A stretch of 6,069 nucleotides of DNA, from contig JAJYLU010000126.1 of NCBI GenBank assembly GCA_021787505.1, forward strand, positions 1 through 6,069. Reading direction: 5' to 3'. Positions 1-5,874 of the stretch are shown piece by piece (position 1 is the first letter of the stretch; each line of letters starts with the position of its first letter). The DNA is from Nitrospirota bacterium. Lineage in GTDB: Bacteria > Nitrospirota > Thermodesulfovibrionia > Thermodesulfovibrionales > UBA6898. The position numbers and the translations under genes are program-made. Below the pieces are notes generated by a model. The model ran no database searches, was not told the DNA's origin, and worked only from the letters and a program-made list of their open reading frames with translations.

Positions 1-12
1 TGGGGTGAGAGT

Positions 13-279
13 ATGTGTCTTGCGATCCCATCGAGAATCGTCCGGATAGATGACCTCATGGCAATAGTCGACGTCTACGGGGCTAGAAGAGAGATAAACC
101 TCATGCTCCTAAGTGACAATGCCGAGATTGGCGACTACGTACTTGTCCATGCAGGCTTTGCGATCCAGAAGGTAGAACGGGAGGCTGCACAAGATGCGTT
201 AAGAGTCATCTCCACGATTATCGAGGAGGTTGAACGCGAGGACTTGTCCCGGGCGCCGGGGGACATGCTTTCGGGCTGA
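13..279 (+). CDS. hypC: HypC/HupF-family hydrogenase maturation chaperone
   Basis: This encodes an 88-residue cytoplasmic chaperone. The N-terminus M-C-L-A-I-P is the family signature, and Cys2 is the residue that HypC uses to bind the Fe(CN)2CO precursor and the large-subunit precursor. His47 in the D-Y-V-L-V-H-A-G-F-A-I stretch matches the other conserved family motif. Family members work with HypD and HypE to build the iron half of the active site and deliver it to the large subunit. The length is normal (about 75-100 residues). The start is fixed by the MCLAIP motif; the purine-rich GGTGAG at 4-9 is a close, imperfect ribosome binding site. The gene stops at TGA (277-279), which shows that TGA terminates translation in this organism. 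It is probably the last gene of an upstream hyp cluster, because a separate promoter-like region lies between it and hyaA. Identity is near certain; the link to this particular hydrogenase is inference from position. Confidence 0.95.
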   Translation: MCLAIPSRIVRIDDLMAIVDVYGARREINLMLLSDNAEIGDYVLVHAGFAIQKVEREAAQDALRVISTIIEEVEREDLSRAPGDMLSG

Positions 280-321
280 TCTCTTTTTTGGCCTTTTGCC
301 CATGCCGTATTCTGACGTATT

Positions 322-333
322 TCCTGGCCAGGA
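322..333. repeat. 12-bp perfect palindrome TCCTGGCCAGGA
   Basis: TCCTGGCCAGGA is its own reverse complement. It lies about 43 bases upstream of the -35 candidate, a position where an activator or repressor could bind. There is no T run and no loop, so it is not a terminator. The operator role is inference; a 12-bp palindrome can also occur by chance. Confidence 0.35.
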
Positions 334-375
334 TAAATTCCCCCTTATCATGTTAGCTTCCTTTATAATTTCAGG

Positions 376-387
376 TTGACGAGTCAA
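376..387. repeat. inverted repeat over the -35 box, possible operator
   Basis: TTGAC-GA-GTCAA is a perfect 5+2+5 inverted repeat that covers the -35 hexamer of the operon promoter. The half-sites resemble those of FNR/CRP-family sites (TTGAT-N4-ATCAA), but the 2-base spacer is too short for that family. The regulator is therefore unknown. Confidence 0.4.
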
Positions 388-404
388 AATTCTCCTGCTA
401 TGGT
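376..404 (+). promoter_or_regulatory. sigma70-like promoter of the hydrogenase operon
   Basis: TTGACG (376-381, five of six matches to the -35 consensus) is separated by exactly 17 bases from TATGGT (399-404, four of six matches to the -10). The bases TGC directly before the -10 give an extended -10 (TGN). The predicted transcript would start near 411 and carry a leader of about 148 bases before hyaA. The -35 is part of a perfect inverted repeat TTGAC-GA-GTCAA (376-387), so a bound regulator could block it. I saw no sigma54 (GG-N10-GC) site of the kind found before many other hydrogenase operons. Confidence 0.6.
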
Positions 405-425
405 GTACTCAGTGGGAGCAGGAGT

Positions 426-575
426 ATGAGCAATTATCATCCTACCGGAGAGTTATACCCGTGTGAACGGGTGCGACATCCGGCCTGTTCTCTTTTGCCA
501 TCCAACTGCAATCCTTTTTCCCCGCATTGCGATACAAATTCGAGCTTGGAGGTGCCTTATGCGCGACGAAGATGA
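426..575 (+). CDS. possible 49-residue upstream ORF overlapping hyaA
   Basis: An ATG at 426 has GGGAG at 414-418, seven bases upstream, and lies just downstream of the predicted transcription start. The frame stays open for 49 codons and ends at TGA 573-575, overlapping the hyaA start by 17 bases in another frame. The predicted peptide has four Cys (13, 21, 28, 35), four His and a basic R-R-R end, and has no recognised family. It could be a translated leader peptide coupled to hyaA, a small metal-binding protein, or a chance ORF. Its length alone is not significant; the ribosome binding site and its position are the only support. Confidence 0.25.
   Translation: MSNYHPTGELYPCERVRHPACSLLPSNCNPFSPHCDTNSSLEVPYARRR
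456..473 (+). other. hairpin in the hyaA leader
   Basis: ACCCG (457-461) pairs perfectly with CGGGT (468-472) around a 6-base loop, and a U-G pair (456/473) extends the stem. It lies inside the predicted leader, within the short upstream ORF. No T run follows, so it is not an intrinsic terminator. A role in translation or RNA stability is possible but not shown. Confidence 0.35.
548..553 (+). promoter_or_regulatory. ribosome binding site that sets the hyaA start
   Basis: GGAGGT is a perfect Shine-Dalgarno core five bases before ATG 559. It decides between this start and an upstream in-frame GTG at 463, which has no such site and would place a long extra stretch before the Tat signal. Confidence 0.85.
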
Positions 576-1671
576 AAAAGTCAGCGAATCAGCCGGAGGC
601 CCTTATCGACAGATAGTGGCACGCGGCGTTTCGAGGAGGGATTTTCTGAAGTTCTGTTCTGCGATGGCGGCGGTTCTCGGACTGCCCGGAACATTCGCCG
701 GCAAGATCGCTGAGGCGATCGAAAAGGCCGAAAGGCCGATCCTGGTATGGCTTGAGTTTCAGGACTGCGCAGGAAACACCGAGGCCCTTCTCAGGGCAAC
801 GAAGCCTACCATTACCGAGATCGTGCTTGATGTGCTTTCAGTCGATTACCACGAGACGATCATGGCGCCTGCGGGGAAGCAGGCCGAAAAATCTCTCGAG
901 GATGTCGTGAAGAACCACAAGGGGAAGTATATCGCCTGTGTGGAAGGTTCGATCCCTTTAAAGGACAACGGCGTCTATTGCTGCGTAGGAGGAAGGAGTG
1001 CGATAGACATAGCGAAAGAGGTCTGCGGCAATGCCCTTGCCACGATCGCCGTAGGCACGTGCGCCACCTCTGGCGGCATACCCGCGGCAGCGCCGAATCC
1101 GACGGGCGCTGTGGGCGTGAAAAAGGCCCTTCCCAATGTCACGGTCCTGAACCTTACGGGCTGCCCGATGAACGTCGAGAACCTCACTGCTACAGTGGTC
1201 CATTTTCTGACCTTCGGCGGTCTTCCCGCGGCCGACAGTATCGGCAGGCCCTTATTTGCATATGGAGAACGGATCCACGACCACTGCGAGCGGCGGGCGC
1301 ATTATGACGCGGGCCAGTTTGTGAAACAGTGGGGCGACGAAGGCCATCGGCAGGGATGGTGCCTCTACGAGATGGGATGCAAGGGACCGGAGACATTCGG
1401 AAACTGCCCCGTCGTCAAATACAATGAAGGGACAAGCTGGCCGGTGCAGGCCGGACACGGCTGCATCGGGTGTTTTCAACCCGAGTTCTGGGACAAAATG
1501 ACACCTTTCTACCGGAGACTGCCGAAAGTGCCGGGGTTCGGAGTGGAGGTCACGGCGGACAAGATCGGAGCAGGAGTGGCGGCGGTCGCGGCGGCTGGAG
1601 TGGCGGCGCATAGAATAGCGCGGGCGATACGAGGTAAACAGGGCAGGGAAAAGGAAGAAGATACTGAATAG
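559..1671 (+). CDS. hyaA: group 1 [NiFe] hydrogenase small subunit, Tat signal, altered proximal cluster
   Basis: This is the 370-residue Fe-S subunit that carries electrons from the Ni-Fe site to cytochrome b. A Tat signal (S-R-R-D-F-L-K-F, residues 25-32) followed by a hydrophobic stretch sends the folded heterodimer to the periplasm. A hydrophobic helix at about 334-352 anchors it in the membrane. Distal [4Fe-4S] ligands are His240, Cys243, Cys268 and Cys274. Medial ligands are Cys283, Cys302 and Cys305, with Pro295 kept, as in [3Fe-4S] medial clusters. For the proximal cluster, Cys70, Cys168 (G-T-C-A-T-S-G-G-I) and Cys202 (T-G-C-P-M-N) are present. The residue normally Cys in C-x-x-C is Asn73 (C-A-G-N), so one ligand is missing. 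AAC to a Cys codon needs two base changes, so a single read error does not explain it. The extra cysteines of O2-tolerant [4Fe-3S] enzymes are absent (Gly72, Gly173). Cys127, two residues before the conserved Glu129, may lie close to this cluster. The gene ends in TAG, 20 bases before hyaB. Confidence 0.95.
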   Translation: MRDEDEKVSESAGGPYRQIVARGVSRRDFLKFCSAMAAVLGLPGTFAGKIAEAIEKAERPILVWLEFQDCAGNTEALLRATKPTITEIVLDVLSVDYHETIMAPAGKQAEKSLEDVVKNHKGKYIACVEGSIPLKDNGVYCCVGGRSAIDIAKEVCGNALATIAVGTCATSGGIPAAAPNPTGAVGVKKALPNVTVLNLTGCPMNVENLTATVVHFLTFGGLPAADSIGRPLFAYGERIHDHCERRAHYDAGQFVKQWGDEGHRQGWCLYEMGCKGPETFGNCPVVKYNEGTSWPVQAGHGCIGCFQPEFWDKMTPFYRRLPKVPGFGVEVTADKIGAGVAAVAAAGVAAHRIARAIRGKQGREKEEDTE

Positions 1672-1678
1672 AGAAAGG

Positions 1679-1684
1679 AAGGAG
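1679..1684 (+). promoter_or_regulatory. ribosome binding site supporting the hyaB start at 1692
   Basis: AAGGAG lies seven bases before ATG 1692, in the short hyaA-hyaB gap. It shows that translation of the large subunit begins upstream of the two TGA codons, so the TGA codons are inside the gene and not before it. Confidence 0.85.
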
Positions 1685-1691
1685 AGCGGAT

Positions 1692-3401
1692 ATGACAAAG
1701 ATCGCGATTGACCCGATCACGAGAATCGAGGGGCATCTGAGGATAGAGGCCCAGGTGGACGGCGGCAAAGTGTCCGACGCCTGGTCTTCGAGCACAATGT
1801 TCAGGGGCATAGAGATCGTGCTGAAAGGGAGAGACCCCAGGGACGCCTGGGCATTCACGCAGCGGATATGAGGCGTCTGAACAACGGTTCACGCCACCAG
1901 CTCCGTGAGAGCTGTAGAGAATGCGCTCGGCATCACTATCCCGAATAACGCAAGGCTGATCAGGAATCTTATCAGCGGTATCCAGTATATTCAGGACCAT
2001 GTAATTCACTTTTACCATCTGCATGCGCTCGACTGGGTGGATATCGTCAGTGCGCTCAAGGCGGACTCCGGAAAGACATCAGCCCTTGCACAGTCGATCT
2101 CGGACTGGCCGATGTCGAGTGCCGCATACTTCAAGGGAGTCCAGAACAAACTGAAAACGTTCGTGGAAAGCGGTCAGCTCGGCATATTTGCAAATGCCTA
2201 CTGGGGGCATCCCGCCTACAAACTTCCTCCTGAGGCCAACCTCATGGCAGCAGCCCATTACCTGGAGGCCCTTGACTGGCAGAGGGACGTAATACGAATA
2301 CAGGCACTGCTCGGGGCGAAGAACCCTCATGCCCAGACGTATCTGGTCGGCGGCATGGCGATCCCGATCGATGTCAACAGTGAAAACGCCTTGAATGACG
2401 GCAGCTTTGCCTTCATATCGGAAGCCTCGAAGCGGGCGAAGACATTTGTGGAGCAGGTGCTCATCCCGGATATCCTTGCGGTCGCTTCTTTCTACAAAGA
2501 ATGGGCGGGATACGGTTCCGGTATTGGAAATTATCTTGCTTACGGAGAGTTTCCAAATGACAATGTATCCAACACCGAAAATCTCTGGCTTCCCCGGGGG
2601 ATAATACTGAACAGGGACCTCGGGAAGGTACACCCAGTCGATCAGACGAAGATCGAGGAATACGTAACCCATTCCTGGTATGTTTACGGCGAGGGCGGCT
2701 CTGTTTCGAAGCATCCCTGGAACGGCGTCACCGATTATAAGTATACAGGGCCGCAGCCGCCGTACGAGTTCCTTGATACCGACAGGAAGTACAGTTGGCT
2801 CAAGGCGCCGCGCTATGAGAATATGCCGATGGAGGTGGGGCCTCTAGCAAGAATGCTTGTCGCCTATGCATCAGGACATAAGAGGGTAAAGGAGGTGGTC
2901 GATTCTGTCCTGAAGAAACTGTCTGTCGGGCCGGATGCGCTTTTCTCTACGCTTGGAAGGGTCGCTGCGCGGGGCATCGAGACGCTGGTAACCGCTGAGA
3001 TGATGTCCGTCTGGCTCAGCCAGCTGATCGAGAATGTGAAGAGGGGTGACCTGAAGATCCACGAGGGGAGTATGTGGGAGCCTTCAAAATGGCCGAAAGA
3101 GGCCAAGGGATACGGTCTCTATGAAGCGCCGCGAGGCGCCCTCGGGCACTGGGTGAAGATCAAGGACCAAAAGATCGAAAACTATCAGTGCGTCGTGCCG
3201 AGCACATGGAACGGATCGCCGAGGGACGCTACGGGGCAGCGCGGCCCTTATGAGGCGGCCCTGATCGGCACGCCTGTTGCGGACCAAACAAAGCCGGTCG
3301 AGATACTGAGGACCATCCATTCCTTTGACCCTTGTATGGCCTGTGCGGTACATGTGCTCGACGCAAACGGGAAGAAAGTGACGAGGATAAGAGTTGTGTA
3401 A
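1692..3401 (+). CDS. hyaB: [NiFe] hydrogenase large subunit with two selenocysteines in the L1 motif
   Basis: This is the catalytic subunit, 569 residues including two TGA-encoded residues, a normal length for group 1. Motifs in order: D-P-I-T-R-I-E-G-H at 7-15 (Glu13 is the conserved proton-path Glu); L1 at 58-67, reading R-I-U-G-V-U-T-T-V-H with Sec60 and Sec63; [10 protein letters not shown] at 478-487 (Arg481 is the second-shell arginine); N-Y-Q-C-V-V-P at 497-503 with P-R-D at 510-512; L2 D-P-C-M-A-C-A-V-H at 546-554. Cys548 and Cys551 complete the Ni ligands. The 15 residues after His554 are the tail removed by the endopeptidase. The frame is open throughout apart from the two TGA codons, both of which sit on invariant Ni-ligand positions. 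In known [NiFeSe] enzymes the single Sec is the first Cys of L2; here L2 is all cysteine. A naive reading starts at GTG 1905, loses 71 residues including half the Ni site, and would be called a truncated gene. The stop is TAA at 3399-3401. Confidence 0.93.
1869..1871 (+). other. in-frame TGA read as selenocysteine 60
   Basis: Codon 60 of hyaB is TGA at the first cysteine of the L1 C-x-x-C. This residue is a terminal Ni ligand in structurally known group 1 enzymes (equivalent to Cys76 of E. coli Hyd-1). Both flanks match the conserved family motif in the same frame. TGC or TGT becomes TGA by one base change. Confidence 0.9.
1872..1895 (+). promoter_or_regulatory. candidate SECIS hairpin 1, directly after TGA 60
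   Basis: GGCGU (1872-1876) pairs with ACGCC (1891-1895) and GAAC (1879-1882) with GUUC (1887-1890), with a two-base CU bulge (1877-1878) on the 5' side and an AACG loop. This gives nine Watson-Crick pairs starting right at the first TGA, with a bulged U as in the E. coli fdhF SECIS. The second TGA lies inside this stem. The loop guanine is only about 15 bases past the TGA, at the short edge of the bacterial range. Paired by eye; no energy was computed. Confidence 0.5.
1878..1880 (+). other. in-frame TGA read as selenocysteine 63
   Basis: Codon 63 of hyaB is TGA at the second cysteine of L1, the residue that bridges Ni and Fe in group 1 enzymes (equivalent to Cys79 of E. coli Hyd-1). It is followed in frame by T-T-V-H-A, the expected continuation of the motif. 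Confidence 0.9.
1898..1914 (+). promoter_or_regulatory. candidate SECIS hairpin 2
   Basis: CAGCUC (1898-1903) pairs perfectly with GAGCUG (1909-1914) around the loop CGUGA (1904-1908), which shows the GU typical of bacterial SECIS apical loops. The loop G (1905) is 25 bases after TGA 63 and 34 after TGA 60. Both distances fall within the roughly 16-37 base range known for bacterial SECIS elements, so one element could serve both codons. The stem is short (six pairs), and function is inference. Confidence 0.6.
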
Positions 3402-3413
3402 AAGGAGATCGCC

Positions 3414-4067
3414 ATGGAAAGAAAGATATACGTATGGGAAGCGCCGGTACGGGTTACTCACTGGATAAGCGTTCTTTGTCTTGTCACGCTTGCCCTCACC
3501 GGCGTATATATCGGTAACCCCTTTATTACGGCGACCTCCGCAGATCAGTACCTCATGGGGTGGGTGAGGTTTGTTCATTTCGTTGCAGCTTATATTTTTG
3601 TGGTAAACCTTGCGGTCCGCATCTACTGGTCTTTCGCCGGAAACAAGTATGCCACCTGGAAAGCACTCTTTCCGTTCAGCCCGGAGCGGATAATAACTCT
3701 TTTCAGGCAGATGTCGTTTTACGCCTTGATCAGCACGAAGCCTCCTTCGGAGATAGGTCATACGCCTCTTGGGGGTATTGTCTATTTCCTCATACTCGTC
3801 CTCTGCGGTATTTCCGCTGTCACCGGCTTTGCACTCTTTTCGCTCTACAATCCCGCGGGACCGATGCACACGCTCTTCGGCTGGGTCTTTTCTCTTGCAG
3901 CGATAGCTACGGTGAGGCTCATACACCATCTCATCATGTGGTTCCTTATTTACTTCGTTATTGTGCATATCTATATTGTGCTGTTTCTTGATTCGGTCGA
4001 AAAAAACGGTTTGCTGAGCAGTATATTCGACGGATACAAGTTTGTGGAGGAGAAGAAGGCGAAATGA
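3414..4067 (+). CDS. hyaC: Ni/Fe-hydrogenase b-type cytochrome subunit
   Basis: This 217-residue integral membrane diheme cytochrome b takes electrons from the HyaA distal cluster and passes them to quinone. It opens with the family motif W-E-A-P-V-R-V-T-H-W (8-17), followed by transmembrane segments at about 18-36, 50-72, 121-143 and 168-192. The histidines expected to bind the two hemes are present: His16, His55 (R-F-V-H-F), the His171/172 pair and His185 (V-H-I-Y). The family-typical R-I-Y-W-S-F-A-G-N-K-Y-A lies at 69-80. Length matches HyaC/HupC (about 220-240). AAAGGAG (3401-3407) sits six bases before the ATG and overlaps the hyaB stop, so translation is tightly linked. The TGA stop overlaps the hyaD ATG (ATGA at 4064-4067). 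Its presence shows the enzyme feeds the respiratory chain instead of a soluble periplasmic cytochrome c. Confidence 0.95.
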   Translation: MERKIYVWEAPVRVTHWISVLCLVTLALTGVYIGNPFITATSADQYLMGWVRFVHFVAAYIFVVNLAVRIYWSFAGNKYATWKALFPFSPERIITLFRQMSFYALISTKPPSEIGHTPLGGIVYFLILVLCGISAVTGFALFSLYNPAGPMHTLFGWVFSLAAIATVRLIHHLIMWFLIYFVIVHIYIVLFLDSVEKNGLLSSIFDGYKFVEEKKAK

Positions 4068-4564
4068 GGACGGCTGTTCTCGGAGTCGGCAATATCCTTC
4101 TCAGCGACGAGGGTGTCGGGGTCCGGGCGATAGAGGCCCTGACGGACAGGTATACTTTCTCCGGAGAAATGGAATGCATAGACGGCGGCACCATGGGGCT
4201 CGATCTTCTTCCCTTTATCGAAGGAAAAGACAGACTTCTCATAATAGACGCCGTGAATGCCGAGATGTCCCCCGGAACCGTCATCAGGATTGAGAACGAA
4301 GACATACCGAAGTTTTTGGGACAAAAACTCTCTGTGCATCAGATTGGTCTTCCGGAGATGCTCTCGGCCGCCGCGCTTATGTCGATTTTGCCGGAGGAGA
4401 TATGCCTCATCGGAATGCAGCCGGAAAAACTTGAAACAGGCCTCATTCTCTCCGGTGTCGTGTCGGCCCGTTTCAATGATCTTATCTTTGCGGCGATCAC
4501 AAAACTCGCGGAATGGGGGATAGAAGCTAGAGAGAGACCTGTTGTTTATGTCCCGCAGGGTTGA
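4064..4564 (+). CDS. hyaD: hydrogenase maturation endopeptidase (HyaD/HupD, peptidase M52)
   Basis: This 166-residue cytoplasmic protease removes the C-terminal tail of the large subunit after Ni insertion. It begins V-L-G-V-G-N-I-L-L-S-D-E-G-V-G-V (5-20), the family signature. The Ni-recognising residues known from HybD are all present: Glu16, Asp62 (I-I-D-A-V) and His92 (S-V-H-Q). The substrate is presumably HyaB, cut after His554 in D-P-C-M-A-C-A-V-H. The protease acts only once metal is bound, so here it would have to recognise a site with two selenolate ligands from L1. That is interesting, but its own sequence shows no obvious change. It starts in an ATGA overlap with hyaC and ends in a TTGA overlap with the next gene, both signs of one transcript. 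Confidence 0.95.
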   Translation: MRTAVLGVGNILLSDEGVGVRAIEALTDRYTFSGEMECIDGGTMGLDLLPFIEGKDRLLIIDAVNAEMSPGTVIRIENEDIPKFLGQKLSVHQIGLPEMLSAAALMSILPEEICLIGMQPEKLETGLILSGVVSARFNDLIFAAITKLAEWGIEARERPVVYVPQG

Positions 4565-5826
4565 CAAAAAGGCCGAGCGACTTTACATTACCTGACATGC
4601 AGAGAAGAAACCGCCGGCAGATAGTCAGTTGGTGCCTGTTCGACTTCGCAAATTCAAGCTATTCGGCGGTCATCGCCGCGGTGGTCTTCCCCGTCTACTA
4701 CGTGCAGGTTATTGTCGGCGATGCCTCCGGGCTCGGCGACCTGTGGTGGGGAAGGGCCATCTCTTTCAGTATGGCGTTCGTGGCGCTTACTTCCCCTTTC
4801 CTGGGAGGAATAGCTGATTACAGCGGAAGGCGCAAGGGGTTTCTGCTTTTCTATACGCTTCTTTGTGTGTGCTGCGTCTCAGCCCTGGTCCTGCTCAAGA
4901 AGGGCATGGTAATAGAGGGGTTTCTTCTCGTAACGGCGGCGAACGTGGGTATGGAGGGCGGACTAGTGTTCTATAACGCCTTCTTGCCGGAAATAGCCGA
5001 AAGAGAATTTCAGGGCAGGGTATCGGCCTGGGGATACGCGATCGGGTATGCAGGGTCGATCGCTTCATTGCTCATCGCGCTCCCGCTCATTAAGAGCGGT
5101 CAGTACAACGCTGCATGGCTGATGGTGGCTGTCTTTTTTTCCTTTTTCTCCCTCCCCGCCTTTATTTTTCTCAGTCAGGGAAGCCGGAAGGGGCTTTCTT
5201 TGCGGGGGGCCGCAATAAAGGGAGGCAACCATTCCTGGACTACCTTGAAAGCGATATGGGGGAGACGGGAGGTCCGGAGATTTCTCCTCGCCTTTCTTAT
5301 TTACGACGACGGGATTAATACCGTCATCGTATTTTCGAGCATCTTCGCTGCTGCCACCCTCGGATTCGGAGCAAAGGAACTCGTTGGCCTCTATATGGTC
5401 GTTCAGGTGACGGCACTCTTCGGGGCCTTTGTGATGGCCCGTCCGATTGACTACTGGGGACCGAAGAGGGTCGTGACGCTGTCATTAGTGTTGTGGTCAA
5501 TCGTTGCGGTCGCAGCCTACGTGATCTACAATAAGGTCTATTTCTGGGCGCTCGCCTGCTGTGCCGGCCTCGGGCTCGGCACGGTGCAGGCGGCCAGCAG
5601 GGCCTTTTTTGCACAATTTATCCCGCCGGGACGCGAAAGCGAATATTTCGGGGTCTTTTCACTTGTCGGCAAATCCTCCGCCGTTGCAGGGCCGCTTCTG
5701 TTCGGATATGTTTCCTCGACGTTTGGAAGCCAGCGGCCGGCCATACTTGCGATATCGGCATTCTTTATAACGGGGCTGCTGCTGATACGGGGCGTCAGAG
5801 GCGGCGGTCCGAACATCGTCGAGTAG
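4561..5826 (+). CDS. MFS transporter, UMF1 / ATG22-like family
   Basis: This predicted 421-residue membrane protein has about 12 hydrophobic segments and a polar central loop at about 206-236. Family marks are W-C-L-F-D-F-A-N-S-S-Y-S (24-35), the MFS motif A-like G-G-I-A-D-Y-S-G-R-R-K (82-92), Y-N-A-F-L-P-E-I-A (138-146) and S-R-A-F-F-A-Q-F-I-P-P-G-R-E (346-359), which together match the bacterial UMF1 branch related to yeast vacuolar ATG22. The substrate is unknown. The chosen start is TTG 4561, which overlaps the hyaD stop and gives a plausible N-terminus; ATG 4597 is an alternative but has no ribosome binding site. The overlap places it in the hydrogenase transcript, yet no hydrogenase role is known for the family, so it may be a passenger. 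The stop is TAG. Confidence 0.85.
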   Translation: MTKRPSDFTLPDMQRRNRRQIVSWCLFDFANSSYSAVIAAVVFPVYYVQVIVGDASGLGDLWWGRAISFSMAFVALTSPFLGGIADYSGRRKGFLLFYTLLCVCCVSALVLLKKGMVIEGFLLVTAANVGMEGGLVFYNAFLPEIAEREFQGRVSAWGYAIGYAGSIASLLIALPLIKSGQYNAAWLMVAVFFSFFSLPAFIFLSQGSRKGLSLRGAAIKGGNHSWTTLKAIWGRREVRRFLLAFLIYDDGINTVIVFSSIFAAATLGFGAKELVGLYMVVQVTALFGAFVMARPIDYWGPKRVVTLSLVLWSIVAVAAYVIYNKVYFWALACCAGLGLGTVQAASRAFFAQFIPPGRESEYFGVFSLVGKSSAVAGPLLFGYVSSTFGSQRPAILAISAFFITGLLLIRGVRGGGPNIVE

Positions 5827-5863
5827 TTTCCCTGGAAAGGAGATTTTTATCCCTCAATCACGA

Positions 5864-5869
5864 TATAAT
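5864..5869 (+). promoter_or_regulatory. perfect -10 box (TATAAT) directly before the response regulator
   Basis: TATAAT ends five bases before ATG 5875, so transcription from it would begin at or next to the start codon and give a leaderless or nearly leaderless mRNA. No good -35 is visible at 16-18 bases upstream (around 5841 it reads AGATTT), which weakens the call. Confidence 0.35.
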
Positions 5870-5874
5870 TAACT

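Larger units (their letters stand above)
280..558 (+). other. intergenic and leader region between hypC and hyaA
   Basis: These 279 bases hold no convincing conventional gene. They contain a T run just after hypC (284-289) without a clear hairpin before it, a 12-bp palindrome (322-333), a TTGACG/TATGGT promoter candidate (376-404), a short ORF with a good ribosome binding site (from 426), a hairpin (456-473) and the hyaA ribosome binding site (548-553). The size and content fit a control region for the hydrogenase operon. Confidence 0.7.

Noticed and set aside
284..289. Intrinsic terminator after hypC
   Set aside because: The T run has no clear GC-rich hairpin directly before it.
364..369. 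TATAAT as the -10 of the hydrogenase operon promoter
   Set aside because: The bases 16-18 upstream (around 341, CCCCTT) bear no resemblance to a -35. The TTGACG/TATGGT pair downstream has ideal spacing.
376..387. FNR/CRP-type binding site
   Set aside because: The half-sites are similar, but the spacer is 2 bases where the family needs 4-6.
463..558. Upstream extension of hyaA from GTG 463
   Set aside because: There is no ribosome binding site at 463 and the extra 32 residues look non-coding, while ATG 559 has GGAGGT and leads straight to the Tat signal.
766..1090. O2-tolerant [4Fe-3S] proximal cluster
   Set aside because: The two extra cysteines are Gly72 and Gly173 here, and one of the standard ligands is missing as well.
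1869..1880. Pseudogene or sequencing errors as the source of the two TGA codons
   Set aside because: Both stops hit only the two invariant Ni-ligand cysteine codons and nothing else in 569 codons. The flanking motif is perfectly conserved in frame and the neighbouring genes are intact, so random decay is very unlikely.
1869..1880. Genome-wide TGA reassignment to Trp or Gly
   Set aside because: hypC, hyaC and hyaD all end at TGA at their expected family lengths, and no other TGA occurs inside the genes. Trp or Gly at a Ni ligand would also make no chemical sense.
1905..3401. Large subunit starting at GTG 1905
   Set aside because: This valine is inside a conserved block, lacks a ribosome binding site, and the start would remove the R-I-E-G-H and L1 motifs.
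3084..3968. 294-codon ORF on the minus strand
   Set aside because: It is the antisense shadow of hyaB and hyaC, rich in Arg, with no recognisable motif.
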